A DNA stretch of 64,000 bases, taken from contig CM060308.1 in assembly GCA_030674185.1 (NCBI GenBank), positions 31,547,004 through 31,611,003 on the forward strand, in the 5' to 3' direction. The notes below the pieces were generated by a model. The model ran no database searches. It saw only the letters and a program-made list of their open reading frames with translations, and was not told where the DNA came from. Shown here piece after piece: positions 34,651-48,266 of this stretch (the stretch's first letter is position 1; the number at the start of each line of letters is the position of its first letter). A program made the translations under genes and the position numbers. Source of the stretch: Monoplex corrugatus. Its lineage: Eukaryota; Mollusca; Gastropoda; Littorinimorpha; Ranellidae.

Positions 34651-37600
34651 GAGAGGGAGGGAGTTCAGAAAAAAGAACAAAATAACTGCTGGCCAGGTAC
34701 ATGATACGATTGATTTGAAGACTGGTAATCCATGCCCCTTGCATCACACATTGCATTCACTTCAGACATTGTGCACGGTATGTCAGTAAAGCTGTGTTTA
34801 CAGTTGATTACCAATATTGCACATTAAACTCCTGATAACTGGTTGGCCTACTTAGAAACAGTAAAGACATGCTGTTGCAAATCTGGTATTTGATGATAAA
34901 ACATGTAAAATGTAAAATTCATAGGACATACCACCCCAGGTGGGTGCTGATGGAAAACTAGTTAAAACGCAGCCCATTCCTTATCAGCCTCCCAAATCAA
35001 ATACACTGTGGGCCCCAGAGTAGTGAGAGTGAGTCAGATTTATAAAGTTTTGATCTAATTTAGTAATAGTAGGCTAATTATGGGGAGTTAATTACAGAGA
35101 ACCAGACTGGCCAATTTCATTTTTTGTCTTGATTCAGTAGGCTTATCAATTGATACACAACATAAAAACTGACACCACCCATATTAATGCCGCTTTCAGT
35201 CATTCTGTTGGTGTCGGCTTAATGTTTTATAGGTCCCTTCACTCACACCCTCCCTTCCCCATTTCATGACATGACCTTGCCAGCATGTAGGATTTTGTGC
35301 AGACTTATGGAGTATGCCAAACGATTGATAGTAGATGGGTGCAGTGTGCATGGAATTGTCCAAGTGCAATACATCCCACCTGAACAGACTCCAGAGGACC
35401 ATATACTTGAACAATTGGACAAATATTGGTCATGTTTACAGTATTTTCTGTAAACACTAAGGGTCTATGTGTAGACATAGTTTAGTCTTGTGTCTTCAAT
35501 CTCTCTTAAAATGCAATCTGATCTGTCTTATGTTTGCCCTAGAACTAAATGAAGATAATTTTATACTTTCAAGAACTGTTTGCCCAGTCTAACCATTTAG
35601 TATTTGATATCAAATAAGCTGTTTTGTTGCATGGCTGTCAGTGTTTGAACCATACGATAGTGATATAGACTAGAGAGAGTGTAATAGAATCATGCTGTAA
35701 TGTACAGAATTAGTGATCCAAACTGGTTTTGCTGTCCATAAACAAACTTGATTGTATTTGAAGGAAATGTAAATTGGGAGTGCATGGATCAGGTACAGAT
35801 TGTGCCAGTCTGCCATTTATATCTGATGAAGAAAAAAAAAAAAATGCAGATTGATATCTGATTCCATAAGTAGCAAGGAACCTTGGGGAGAGCTGGACAG
35901 TAGAAGGTTCATTGAGGGAAAGCCCCTTCAGGCAAGGTTTTCCACCCTGAACTCATTACACTCTAGGAGGGTCAAACTGTGTCCAGATCATGACTCCTGG
36001 ATGTTTTTCTGCTGTCATCTTCTTTTTTTCTCTCCCTTCACCTGGGTTTGAGCCTTCACTGCCATTGTGGTTGGGCGCCTGGAGGCCAAGTCACCATTGT
36101 GATGGATGTCTTTACCACTCAGTTACCAGACACCTACTTTATGTACTTTTGTTCCTCCTCACCCTGATCCAGCTGGAACTTTTTCAGTTTCCCATAGGTT
36201 TCATTTCTCAGGGTCCCAGGGACCTCTCTGGAGATTTCTGAAGTGTGCAGTGTTACATTGCATGTTTCATTTAGTCGTTACCTACACAGCTGTCACTGTT
36301 GCATTTGCGCATGCGCACACGTGCGCGCGCGCACACACACACATATACAAAAAGACAACTGAAAAGCCACTCAGAATTTTGTGTTTTGATCCTTTACATT
36401 TTGTTTTTCATGTACTTTCTTTCTCTGTGCAGTCTTTAATGGTTTGCCATCGCAGCTGCTATGAAGTGATCAGGCATTGGGTAGTTGATGATCTCTGCTT
36501 GAGTCTTCTGTTCCAGCCTACTTTGAGAAATAATCATCTTGTTTTTCAAGTGTTGAGTATTCATCCAGTTCCTCTTGCTGTTCATTACTGAGATCTGAAG
36601 GGAGAATGCTCTTTCATTTGGCACAGATATCAAAGGAACAACAAAAGAAACAGAAGGATAGCAAAATCCGAGTGCTGGCAGAAAGCCTTTGAACACTTGG
36701 GTCTGAAGACACATGGTCTGCTAGACTAATGAAAGTTCTTCTGAGTTTGACTGTGGCCTTGAAAATCTGGAATCTTCTTGAATGTATCTGCAGTCTCTAC
36801 AAGGGGAAGTAACTTTGAGATGGCTGCTCGACAGCCAGGATAGTGGAAGGGGGAAAAATATCTGCGTCCTTGGATGCACAGACTGAAAATCACTGCATCG
36901 CATCGATGCTATGTACATGTAGGACACTTTACTAAATGTTGCAGAAGTCACTAGAAAGCTCCAATGGGTTTAAGATTGATATATGCCCATACACAGTTAA
37001 ACTGTTATCAAGTAGGCCTATTTGAGCTCTGACCGAGATCAGTTTGCTGTACGACTACTTCAGTTTGTTTCAATGTTAATGTTGAAAATGAAATCCTGGC
37101 AGTTTGAATTTATGCACCACTTATATTATAATGAAATTTTCATTGAACTGAAAAAAAAAAGAGCTCTGGTGCCATTATTGGCTCATTTTAAGTGTGGTGA
37201 AAAAGATGCAATGAAATGCACATCTGATGAGTGTGCTGAAGGCTATTAATGCCAGCCACATGTGTAGCATGACCTGTGTATATCAACTGGCCACAGGAAA
37301 TGCATTGTTGTAAATTATGAGTATATGAGATTCATTTTCCTCCTAATTAAATTGTTGGAATGTGTACGCAAATGTTGGACAAAATGTGTCCTCAAAGACA
37401 CCTCTTATTTGCAGATGGTTACTATGTTGCGGAATTAGAATTTATAATAACAATATTGAAGAAGAACAATAATGGAGACTTACCATATGGGACAGAAAAG
37501 TGCACTGTAACAATCATATATACACGTGTAAGGTGAACATGTTTGTAGATTACACACGCGTGCGCACACACACACACATACGTTGGTGCATGTACGTCTA

Positions 37601-37989
37601 GTAATGATTAGCTTACATAGCTTCATAAACTTGATCAGTTCATGTGTGCTCATGAACATCATGCAAAGTTGTAGATGTTGCTAGGTATAATCATTTATGC
37701 ACTTAATCCAGTTAATAGAAAAATAGTCAGCCATTTCCCTTTTGCAGTGCCTGTTGTATGAATACATTTGGTATTTTTTCATTTTATTTGGGATGAACCT
37801 GGAAAACAAAATTTGAAAACTGCACAAACTGCAGCATTGATGTCCCATTTTACATTCTCTACTGACAAACAAACAAACAAAGAAACAAGCAAACAAACAA
37901 ACAAACAAAACAAACAACAAACAAGTAAGCAAGCCAACCAGCCAGCCAAGCAAGCAAACAAGCAAGCAAGCAAGCTAGTTAGCTGGCAG

Positions 37990-38021
<32 letters not shown>

Positions 38022-38063
38022 CATAAGAGAAGAATTTTCCCCACATTTGCATTCAAAGGCAGG

Positions 38064-38107
<44 letters not shown>

Positions 38108-41100
38108 GTGTGTGTATTGAAACAGGCTGGATACAATGTTTTTGGTAACTGTCAACAACAACAACAACAACAACAATAACAAGAAAAGATCACGGATTTC
38201 TTGCTTTTTTTCCTTCTCTCCAATGGATTGAAAAAAAACCCCAGATTGTGTGTATTTTGTTCAGTAAGGAGGAAAAAACAACCCCCAAACCAAAACTGTT
38301 ATCAAAATAACAATAAAAAAGCAAAATGGTCAAGTTTGTTATAACAATCTACCTTCTTACTTGAAAATTATTACCTGAAATCCAAATTTCATACTTCTCA
38401 AGATAGCTGAGATCTTGAAGAAGTATCAGTCAAAAATAAAAGATGACATGTAACAAGGACAATGGTAGACTGTCACAACAGCGAAAACAGGGTGTAAATA
38501 TTGTCAGAAGTTCAGAGAAAATGCAAACACACATCCTCAAAAGTACTGAATTTAGTCATGTATTTTATTCATGAGACCTTGAGCTTGGCGCCATGACTTC
38601 GAAACTTAATGCACTTTTGATTGCTCGTTGGTCCACACCTTTGACCCAAAATTGGTAAAGATTGATTCAGAAACAGCTGAGAACATCTTGTTAACTCAGT
38701 TTGGCCACAGACACACACACACACACACATGCAGGTGGCTCTCTCGTGTTGATTTGAAACAGTCTTTTATTTCAAATATCTCACCTGTCAGTATCACTGG
38801 GTTCAGTGTTGGCCGCTGCATGCGGTGACACAGCCACTCTTCTCCAAATGGCTCTGTCTTGACCTTTGTGGACAACTTCTTGAAAATCTAGGCCACTGAT
38901 GTTGGTTATGTTCTCAATGTATGAGATTGGAGGTCTGCCATTTTTCCTTTTTGCCACTGTTCTTCCTTGAAAAAGGGTTGCCTTGAGGTCTGTGTTCCTG
39001 CTACGTGACATATGGCAAATGTATTTTACTTTTTTTAGTCTTCTCTTGTTGATGTCTGCCAGTAATTTTCTGGTGGTATCAAGTTCTTCCAGGACACTTT
39101 AATTATTTCTTTATCTGTCCATTTGACACATAATAGTCTCTGATAAAACCACATCTCTGCTGCCTCAATTTTGCAATCATGATTGTCCAGATCAAACATT
39201 TTAAAAGTTTAATTTTCAGGCCATATTTCAAATATAGGAGGTTGAACTAAGGGAAATTTACCCTGCATACTTAGGGATTTCTTGAATGGCTTGTTAGTTG
39301 ATTTAAAAAAAAACAACTGATTTAAGTCATGTGTACACTCTACAAATGAGACTGAACAGTATTTATATTTACATTCATTGTTATGTAAACTGTACCTACA
39401 ATTTAAGTGATGTGAACAGTACACATGGGAGGTCGTACCTTTTATGATCAGGGATTTATTGGCTATTCATCAGAAGATATTATTCTTTCTTTTGTTCTTT
39501 ATCTTTGTTATACCAGATATGGGTTGTATGGATGAAGAAAGAGAATAGCATGTCATATTTAAAAAAAAGTACCAAAAAGAAGAGAAATTAGACTTAGATG
39601 GTTACAAATTAGATTAATCCAACGTATATTGCCAACAAATGTTACTTTGATGAACATGGGGGTACAAAATCATGATGTCTGCTCTTTTTGTAGAAATGAA
39701 CAAGACAGCTTACATCATCTTTTTTTGGAACTGCAGAAGAATACAATTATTCTGGCAACAGCTCCAAGTAGCTATCAATAATCTCTGTAATAATGTCACC
39801 TTTGTAATGTGTAATGAAAAGATGATTGTATTGTTAGGGTACGACATACTTTTTAAATCATATCCCACATTTGACTTGATTTTGCTGCAATCCAAGCCCT
39901 GCATCTATAAATGCAAATGTAATGATTGTATTCCACACATTAATTTGTTCTGGAGGTACTTGAAAATTGTGTAAAATATAAAAAAATATGTACCACTTAT
40001 AAACATGAACTACAATAGATTTCAAACTGACTGGCTGTTCTATAAAACAAAAATTGAAAATGTTTGACTTGATCATCAGTACCTTCATCTTGGCGTAAAT
40101 CATCTGTTTGAAATATATATTTGTAATGTACTTGTGGTAAACCTTATACATCTGCATGGTAATGTTTTGACAATATTGATGCGTGTATGCTTATGTAATA
40201 AGTATGTACATGTGTGTATGTGTTTGTGTGTGTGTGTAAGTGTGTATTCTTTCTTGTAAAATGTGAAAAAAGAAATAAAATTATCAAATGGAAATGAACT
40301 TATGTAAAAAAAATTGTGTTGTATGTAGAGTATGTCAATGAGATCTTGTTATGTGAGTTTCAAAGACATTGAGAATCTTTTTTATTATTGTAATGTAAAC
40401 TGTATCTACACTGTCTCATGAATGTAAGTTTGGGGTTTGTTCAAGAGGGATTCATCACACTCAGAAAGTTCTGTGTACACTCCACCCACATCTGCTAGCA
40501 ATTACCTGGCAGACTCCCTGAGTCTGGGCAAAACCCTGTGTGCAGGCAATGTCATAAACTGAGGAGCAGAAAAGGGGTAGACTTTGAAACCCAAACATGA
40601 CACCATCAGAATAAAGAAACCTTAAGATGGGCAGCAAACAGGCAAAAGTTTAATGTTGCAAGCTGGGATTGAAATCAAGATGTGAGAGAATTTCTTGTTT
40701 TTTTTACCTTTATCCTAGTAATTTGCCCATGATATTTTTTTTCAAACGCATACAAAGACATTGACCAAAAGTCCAAGTCAATATGACATAAAATAGCCTA
40801 TAAAAGTCAGACTAAAAAATCACATTGTACTATCTGTTTCATAGTAACCCTCATTTTTCTTGAATATGCACCATTTGTGAAAAAGAAAGAAAAGGGGACG
40901 TTGTCTCCCCCTTGGAATGCTGGGGGCTCTTGCAGTATAAATAGTATCCCCACCTTTGGGAAATTCTGTGCTAGAAATTACCTCTTTTCTGTCACTCTCT
41001 TTGTTTCTCCCTTGTTCTTTTGCTTTCTGTCATTTCTTCCTATCATTTTCTGCCTTGCTGGCCCTTTCACCTGTATATTTTTGATAAAGTTTTACACACT

Positions 41101-41888
41101 TTCTTTTAGGGCTGATAATTGGGTACATGTATTAAGTGCATTTTTGGCTCTAGGGAAATGAGATATGCAGAAGTAATTTTAGGTAATATAGGCATATTCT
41201 TATGTATGCTCTAGTGTCCTTAGTTATGTTCACATTTGTATTCAGGTATGTTAGTTAAATCCCCTGTGTGATAAATTGGATGGAGTGGTCAGTGCCAGGA
41301 GCATTTCCTTAGATTATGTGCGCGAATGCTTTGATATGTGTACTTTATTTTCTTCTTCTTTTTTCCTCGTTGACATAGTATGTTTTGAAATGGTTATAGC
41401 CTTGATATGGCTTTGTGCAGTTGGCTGGGCTTTAAACAAAAATAACAGTAACAGGGATGTTGTTACTGTATCCAGTGTATGGCTTGACCATCTTGTTATC
41501 TGATTACTGTACCCCAAGATTTGTGCTATGACCTTTTAACTTTATTTGTACCCAATATGACTTACTCTTGTGCAGAACAGTAGCTCCAGATTTGTTTTAA
41601 AATTCATCCCCAAACTGTTGAGAAATTATTGCAGACAGGTTTAGTACATTGCACTTAGTAGACCAAATGAGTGAAACCAGTTCAGACATAATAATGATTT
41701 GTGACTACATAGTACACGCTTGAGTAGAACTATGATTCAAATTTGATTAAAAATTCTATTCCAGCAAAAAAGCTGAAAAATCCATATGGAAGACAGGGGT
41801 ACATTTTTATTATAAAAAAAAACATGCACTTGTATAGACAGACAGACAGACACACAGACACACACACACACAGACACAGACACACACA

Positions 41889-41962
<74 letters not shown>

Positions 41963-42159
41963 TGAATACATGGAACACATACATGCAGGCACACACACAC
42001 GCATGCACGCACGCACACAAGCACACACTCCTGCACCCATGCAGGCATGCGTACATGCACACAAGCATACATGCAGGCATGCACACACATGCAGGCACAT
42101 GTGCACCTGCACGCACACACATGCAGGCACATGTGCACCTGCACGCACACATGCACGCG

Positions 42160-42254
<95 letters not shown>

Positions 42255-44935
42255 AACACATGCACACATACACAGACACACACACACACACACGCACCAT
42301 AGGCACACTCATGGCTCAATCTGTTCTGAATCAACATTTCTGACTGGCTAGGGGGGTGGTGGGGGGGTGGGGGGGGGTGGGGGATTAGGTATCCATAGAT
42401 CAACACTTCAGTAGTCTAATTAGGCTATATAGTTAAAATGTTACTTAGTAAAGCATACATGACAACCTTAAATTCATAACTCCTTCGTGTTCTCTTTGTT
42501 CAAGGTGACAGTATTGTTTATTTGTGTATATGTTTTTAAAAACAGTCTTAAAGTTCAGTATTTGGAAAGCTGTATTCAGTCTGATCTGGTGTATATTTTT
42601 GAAAGGGAATGACTACTAGGCACCAAATGCCAGTTCGGAGTGTAGAGTTTGCTCAAGAGGGATTCAGACTCGGACAATTTCATATGGGCTCCACTGTAAC
42701 CTGCCCACAGTTACCTGGCAGACTTCCTGAGCCTGCACAAAGTCCTATGCACTGGTAAGGTTTTGAAGTGGGTGGGGTGTGGGCAGTGGAGAGATGGGGG
42801 AAGGGGAGAGAGAACAGGGACGTGTGAAACATAAAGCTAACCGACCAGAATGATGGAAATCTTAAGATGGACAATAAACAGGCCAGTTTTTAATGTTGCG
42901 GGCTGGGATTAAATTCAGGATATCAGATCTAGAGTCCTTGGCTCAATCTAAAGAACCAACCAGCTCGCTTGAAAATCTAGTGAAGCAAATATAGGTTGTT
43001 ATAGCCCCTAAGGAGGGCAAGGAGAATGGTCTCCCATGCAAGGGTAAGAGCAGACAGACAGATTAAAACAAGCAGACCAAATAGACCTTTTAGTCTGTTA
43101 AGATATAGAAAAAACAAAGGGATCTGTGATTGGGTTCAGTGTATTGTTCTGATTGTGTGTACCATTTTTCTTGTTTACCAATGGCCATGCCATGTGGAAA
43201 GCACTGGTTCTCGTCCGATCACCAAAGTGACATGGGATTAGTACTTGGTTGGATGACTGCCTGGGAACACTGGATGTTCTTGGCACTTAGGAAGACACTT
43301 CCTGATCTTCATTTGAGGTGATCACAAAGCATTGGCAGTCCAAGAGATAGTTGCATAGTGGTGCTACTAGATCTTCATTGTAGTTACTGTAAAGCTGAAA
43401 ATGTCTGATGTGAATGGTCAGTTTATGGACTTTTTAATTTTTAGGGTACCTTTATTTTGATGCTTGATTTGACATGGGTGGAGGCATAATATCCAGTCTC
43501 ATTTGATCATGCTGATTGCTGATTGTGGCAATTGGGCGCAGAATCATTTTGAAAATGATGCAGATTTCTTGTAATCAATTTTACCTCCCTTGTGTTCTGT
43601 CTAAATATCGGAAATTCAGCTTTTAGAATTTTGGATAGAGATGTAGCATTTAAGTACTGTGTACAATAGGCCAGTTTTTGTTGAAGGAATTGATTGGGAA
43701 AGAAAGTAAAATGGTGATGGCTTTTTTTGACTCCCAAGAGACACAAACCAGATACAATTCTGGTTTCACATCGTGGCATTTTGCAGGGGGAGGGAGATAA
43801 GGTTTGAAAAGAAACAAGTGCATTCCAGGTGCATGATGTGAGAATTCTAAGAATGATCGTCTATATTTTGCATCACACTCTAAGCCATGCACGCAGTATG
43901 ACATGTAAAGTTGAGTATATTGATACTACAAAATATACATACTCCATTTACTGATGCTTAGGGGTAATAAAGATGTGCAGTAGCAGATCTAGTACCTGAT
44001 AAAACATAAAATATACCACTTTGTTTTTAACCTCTCTCCCCATTCAATAACACAATGGGCCCTGATAGTGAGACTGAGATTTTGGTGTGATTTAGTTAGC
44101 TAAGTAGGCTATGTGGGGTTCCTAAATTCCAGAAGACATGATTGGTCGGCTTTATTTTTTGTCTTTGTTCAGTCTAATCCCACAACATGAGAACTGGCCA
44201 GGTTCACTGCCCATATTAAAGTTTCAATGGTTTTGGTGATGTCATCAGCTCAAATGTTCCATAGACTTTTTCACACACCTTCCATTCCCCATTTCACAAC
44301 CTTTCCAGTGTACAGGGTTTTGTGCAGGCTCAGGGAGTCTTACAGATAATTATCGGCAGATTTGGGCAGAGCATTTACAGAAACGACCGAGTGCGATGAA
44401 TCCTTCATGAACAAACTGCAAACTTCATACACCCTGTATGAGAAGGGGGAAGGTGGACAGAAATACAGATCAATAGGAGGGACACAATTTACTTACTATC
44501 AGATTAAAGAAACAAAGATGTCTTCACCCTTTACATTGATATGCACCATTTTCCTTTTGAATGTGACTGGAGAGAAAGACAACACTCCAAGTTGCATTAT
44601 TACGTATGCTAAATGTAGGGACACCATTAAATGATAGAATAAATGATTATTTTGGAGAATGCTTGTGTGATGTTCTCCGTATAATAAGTTGATCTACTCT
44701 GTTTTTTTCTTTTAATGTTACAGAAAGTGCCTACCAAGTTGTTTATTGGCAACCTTCCAGACCTGTGTAGAAAAGAGGAACTACAGTCTAGGTTTGAAAA
44801 GTTTGGCAATGTAGTGGAATTTGATATTGTCAGCAATTACGGTTTTGCTGTAAGTATGGATTGATTCCTAGTTTAGTATTTTTGTTGCCTGCAGAATTTA
44901 CTTAGTTTTAGTGAATTGGAACTAATTAGAGCAAG

Positions 44936-45015
<80 letters not shown>

Positions 45016-45077
45016 ATGTTGTGTGTGTGTGTGTGTTAATGTATGTTGTGTGTGTGTGTTCGTGTGTGTGTGTTGTT

Positions 45078-45146
<69 letters not shown>

Positions 45147-45301
45147 TTGATGTCTATATAAAATGTGTGTGTGTGTGTTCGCGCGCGTGTGTGTGTGTGT
45201 GTGCGCGTGCTGCTGTGCGTGCGTGCGTGCGTGGTGTGTGTGTGTAATAGTGATATTAATGTATCTATATAATGTTTGGGTTGTGTGTGTGTGTGTGTGT
45301 G

Positions 45302-45334
<33 letters not shown>

Positions 45335-47480
45335 GTGTGTGTGTGTGCGTGCGTGTTATTAACTGTGTATATAGTATGTAATGATTTATGTACGAGACAG
45401 TACAGTGCAATTTCTTAAATAAAAATTTCAGTATTCTCATGTCTTGAATTAAAAGTATGTCCATAAACAGGTGAGAAATTCTCAAACTAAGAAATGTCCT
45501 GTGTTAGATTTAACCCTTTGACTCCTGCACACTGTCCACCAGTATCCTGTATTGTCAACCATGCTAGCAAGCAGGAAGCTGGTGGATAGGGTGAGGGAGT
45601 CAAAGGGTTGAGTTTTTGCAGTTGGTGGATTGGATGCGGGAGTCAAAGGGTTAAACTAAGTAATGTCCTGTGGTAGATTTAAACTAAGAAATGCTCTGTG
45701 ACAGATTTAAACTAAGAAATGTCCTGTGATAGATGATGAGAATCAGTCGCAAGTAAATGCCTCCACCTCCTCTTTGCATTCACATAACTGTGTAAATCTG
45801 AAGAGCTTTTGGTAAATGTTTGTTTTGGAACTGTTTCAGAATTATTGAATGTATTTTTAACATGAAACCTAAAAATGAAAATTGTCTGAGATATACTTAC
45901 CTTTGTAGTTTTCAAAATTACCTCAGCTTCAGAACTCTGGCTTATTGTCAGGAAGAATCTCATAAACCCAGTGTCTTTATCTGCCTGTTTACCTTGTCCC
46001 ACGTCTACCTATGAAAAAATGTAAAAAGTCTGAAATCTGAATACTTGTTAAATAATTTTTAGTAAAGGTGGAATATTGGTTATTATAATAAAAGAGATAC
46101 AGCACATGTGGGTAGGAATTTGTAATGAGGCAGTGTTTGCCTTTTGTATGCTTGTGTGCACACACACTTACTCAGACACGCATGTACATATATTACCAGT
46201 GTGCTTACACTTCTTTCAGCATTATGAGAAATCAGACGAAGCCAGGGCTGCAGCAGATGGCATGAATGGAATTGAGTTCAATGGGAACGTTCTGAGAGTG
46301 GAGGTAAATATCCATATCCCTGTGTATAAACATTCACTATTATGAATATTTTTCTGTGTCATTGAGTAATTCCCCTACAGAGATACTGGGAGTATGAATA
46401 GTATCCCCACCTTCTGGAAATTCTGTACTAGAAATTTCCTCTTTTCTGTCACTTTTTGTTTCTGCCTTGCTCCTTTGCTTTCTGTCATCTCTTTCTACCA
46501 TTTTTTTGCCTTGCTAGACTATTCACCTGTATGTGTTCTGTAAAGCCTTACATATTTTCGCATAGGACTGATAATTGGGTAAATGTATTGACTACATTTT
46601 TTACGGAAATGTGATGTGCAGAAGCAATTTTAGGTAATTTAGGCCAGTTTTGATATGTTTTAGTGTCTTTAGTTATGTTTGTGTTTGTAGTCATGTTTTT
46701 TTTAAAAAAAAACCTTTTGATGATACATTTGGCAGAATGGTCAACGCTAAGGACATATCTTTAGAGTGTGCGTGAATGCATTGATATGGTTACGTAATTT
46801 TCTTTTCCAGGTGGTTATTTTTTCAACCAGGTGTTGTGTACATTTTGAAATGATCAATGGTCGTAGTTCTGGTATGGCTGTGTGCAGTTGGTTGGGTTTT
46901 GAACAAAAAGAATAAATCATTAAAGAAGACATTTCAAATGGAGTTGGAGGGATAGGGAAAGAAAGCTATCCACAGCTACAAGTGAACAGGGAAACAAGTC
47001 CAGCCAACCAGCAACACAGCCAGGAACTTTATTACACAAACGGGTTTTGAGTCACTGTGAGTAGTGATATTATATTGTCTTGTTGCAGATCTCCCACAGC
47101 AAGGTGCGCCAAAAACCAGGCATGGGAGACAGAGAAGGTTGTTACCGATGTGGCAAAGAGGGACATTGGTGAGTATTATTATCTCATAGTGTAACACTCA
47201 TTTTTATGTATAATTATCTTATTGACTAACAGTCATTTTAAAGGGACAAAGTCCATACAGGCCTACATTATAATTTTGTCATTAACTAACAAGTCATTTT
47301 TAAAGTGATAAAGTCCTTACAGCATACACATTCTGTATTGTGTCATAGCCATAGGACTTGGGAAATCTGTTGAACACGTCATTTAGATAGCCAATTTCAA
47401 CAATTTTTTTTTCATAATGTCATAGGTACTATCACATTAAGCTTTGGGTTGGTTTGGAAGTACTCCAAAATTGTGCACAC

Positions 47481-47516
<36 letters not shown>

Positions 47517-48235
47517 TGTGAGTGTGAGTGTAATATAACATGAAAATACAAAAAAAGAAGTTCGAGTAATGGAATAAATGCATTATTTTCCAGGTCTAAA
47601 GATTGTCCAAGAGGGTAAGTAATTGTGACAATTTTATTTCGTGTTTGTAAAATGTGTTTTCATTTTATTCATTGCAATAAATGAGGCCTGGAGAAAATTA
47701 AAATTTTTCCACTAGCCAGCAGGGCTAATGGATTTTAAGACTTACTAGCCTGCAGATATTTTCACTAGTCCAACATGTTGCCCCTAAAAATAGTAAAATT
47801 CTGTTTATGATAATGACCAAAAATGTTCAACATAAGCTATTGTTACAACAAAGGTAGTCAGACTTTTTTGTGGAGACTTTAATCAGGATAGGGATAAGTG
47901 AACAGTGGGAGATTTAGTAATAACACAAAGATGTAAAAGGCAGATGATTGATCTCAGAGTTTACATGGATTCTCTGTGTAAGCCAGAGAGAGTTAGTTCA
48001 GTCTATATTTATAATCATTATCTTTTTTATTGCATAGCCAAAGTTTTAGTCCAACTGATCGTTTATTATATTTTTGCAAATTACTTCATCGTCATCCTGC
48101 AATTTTTTTCCCCTTTCATAATTTTAATCACATACTTTTAAAGTGTGATAATGTGTGAGGGAGACAGTATGAAACCAATGAAAGAGAGAGAGAGAGAGAT
48201 AGAGAGGTAGAGAGAGAGAGAGAGTATACATTGTG

Positions 48236-48266
<31 letters not shown>

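Noticed and set aside
43173..43288. Functional 5S rRNA gene
   Set aside because: The internal promoter region is shortened and several conserved positions are changed; it is a decayed copy.
43395..43415. Alternative first exon of paralog B at the duplicated ATG
   Set aside because: The splice donor is changed to GTGAAT and the surrounding CpG island has decayed, so use as an exon is unlikely without transcript evidence.
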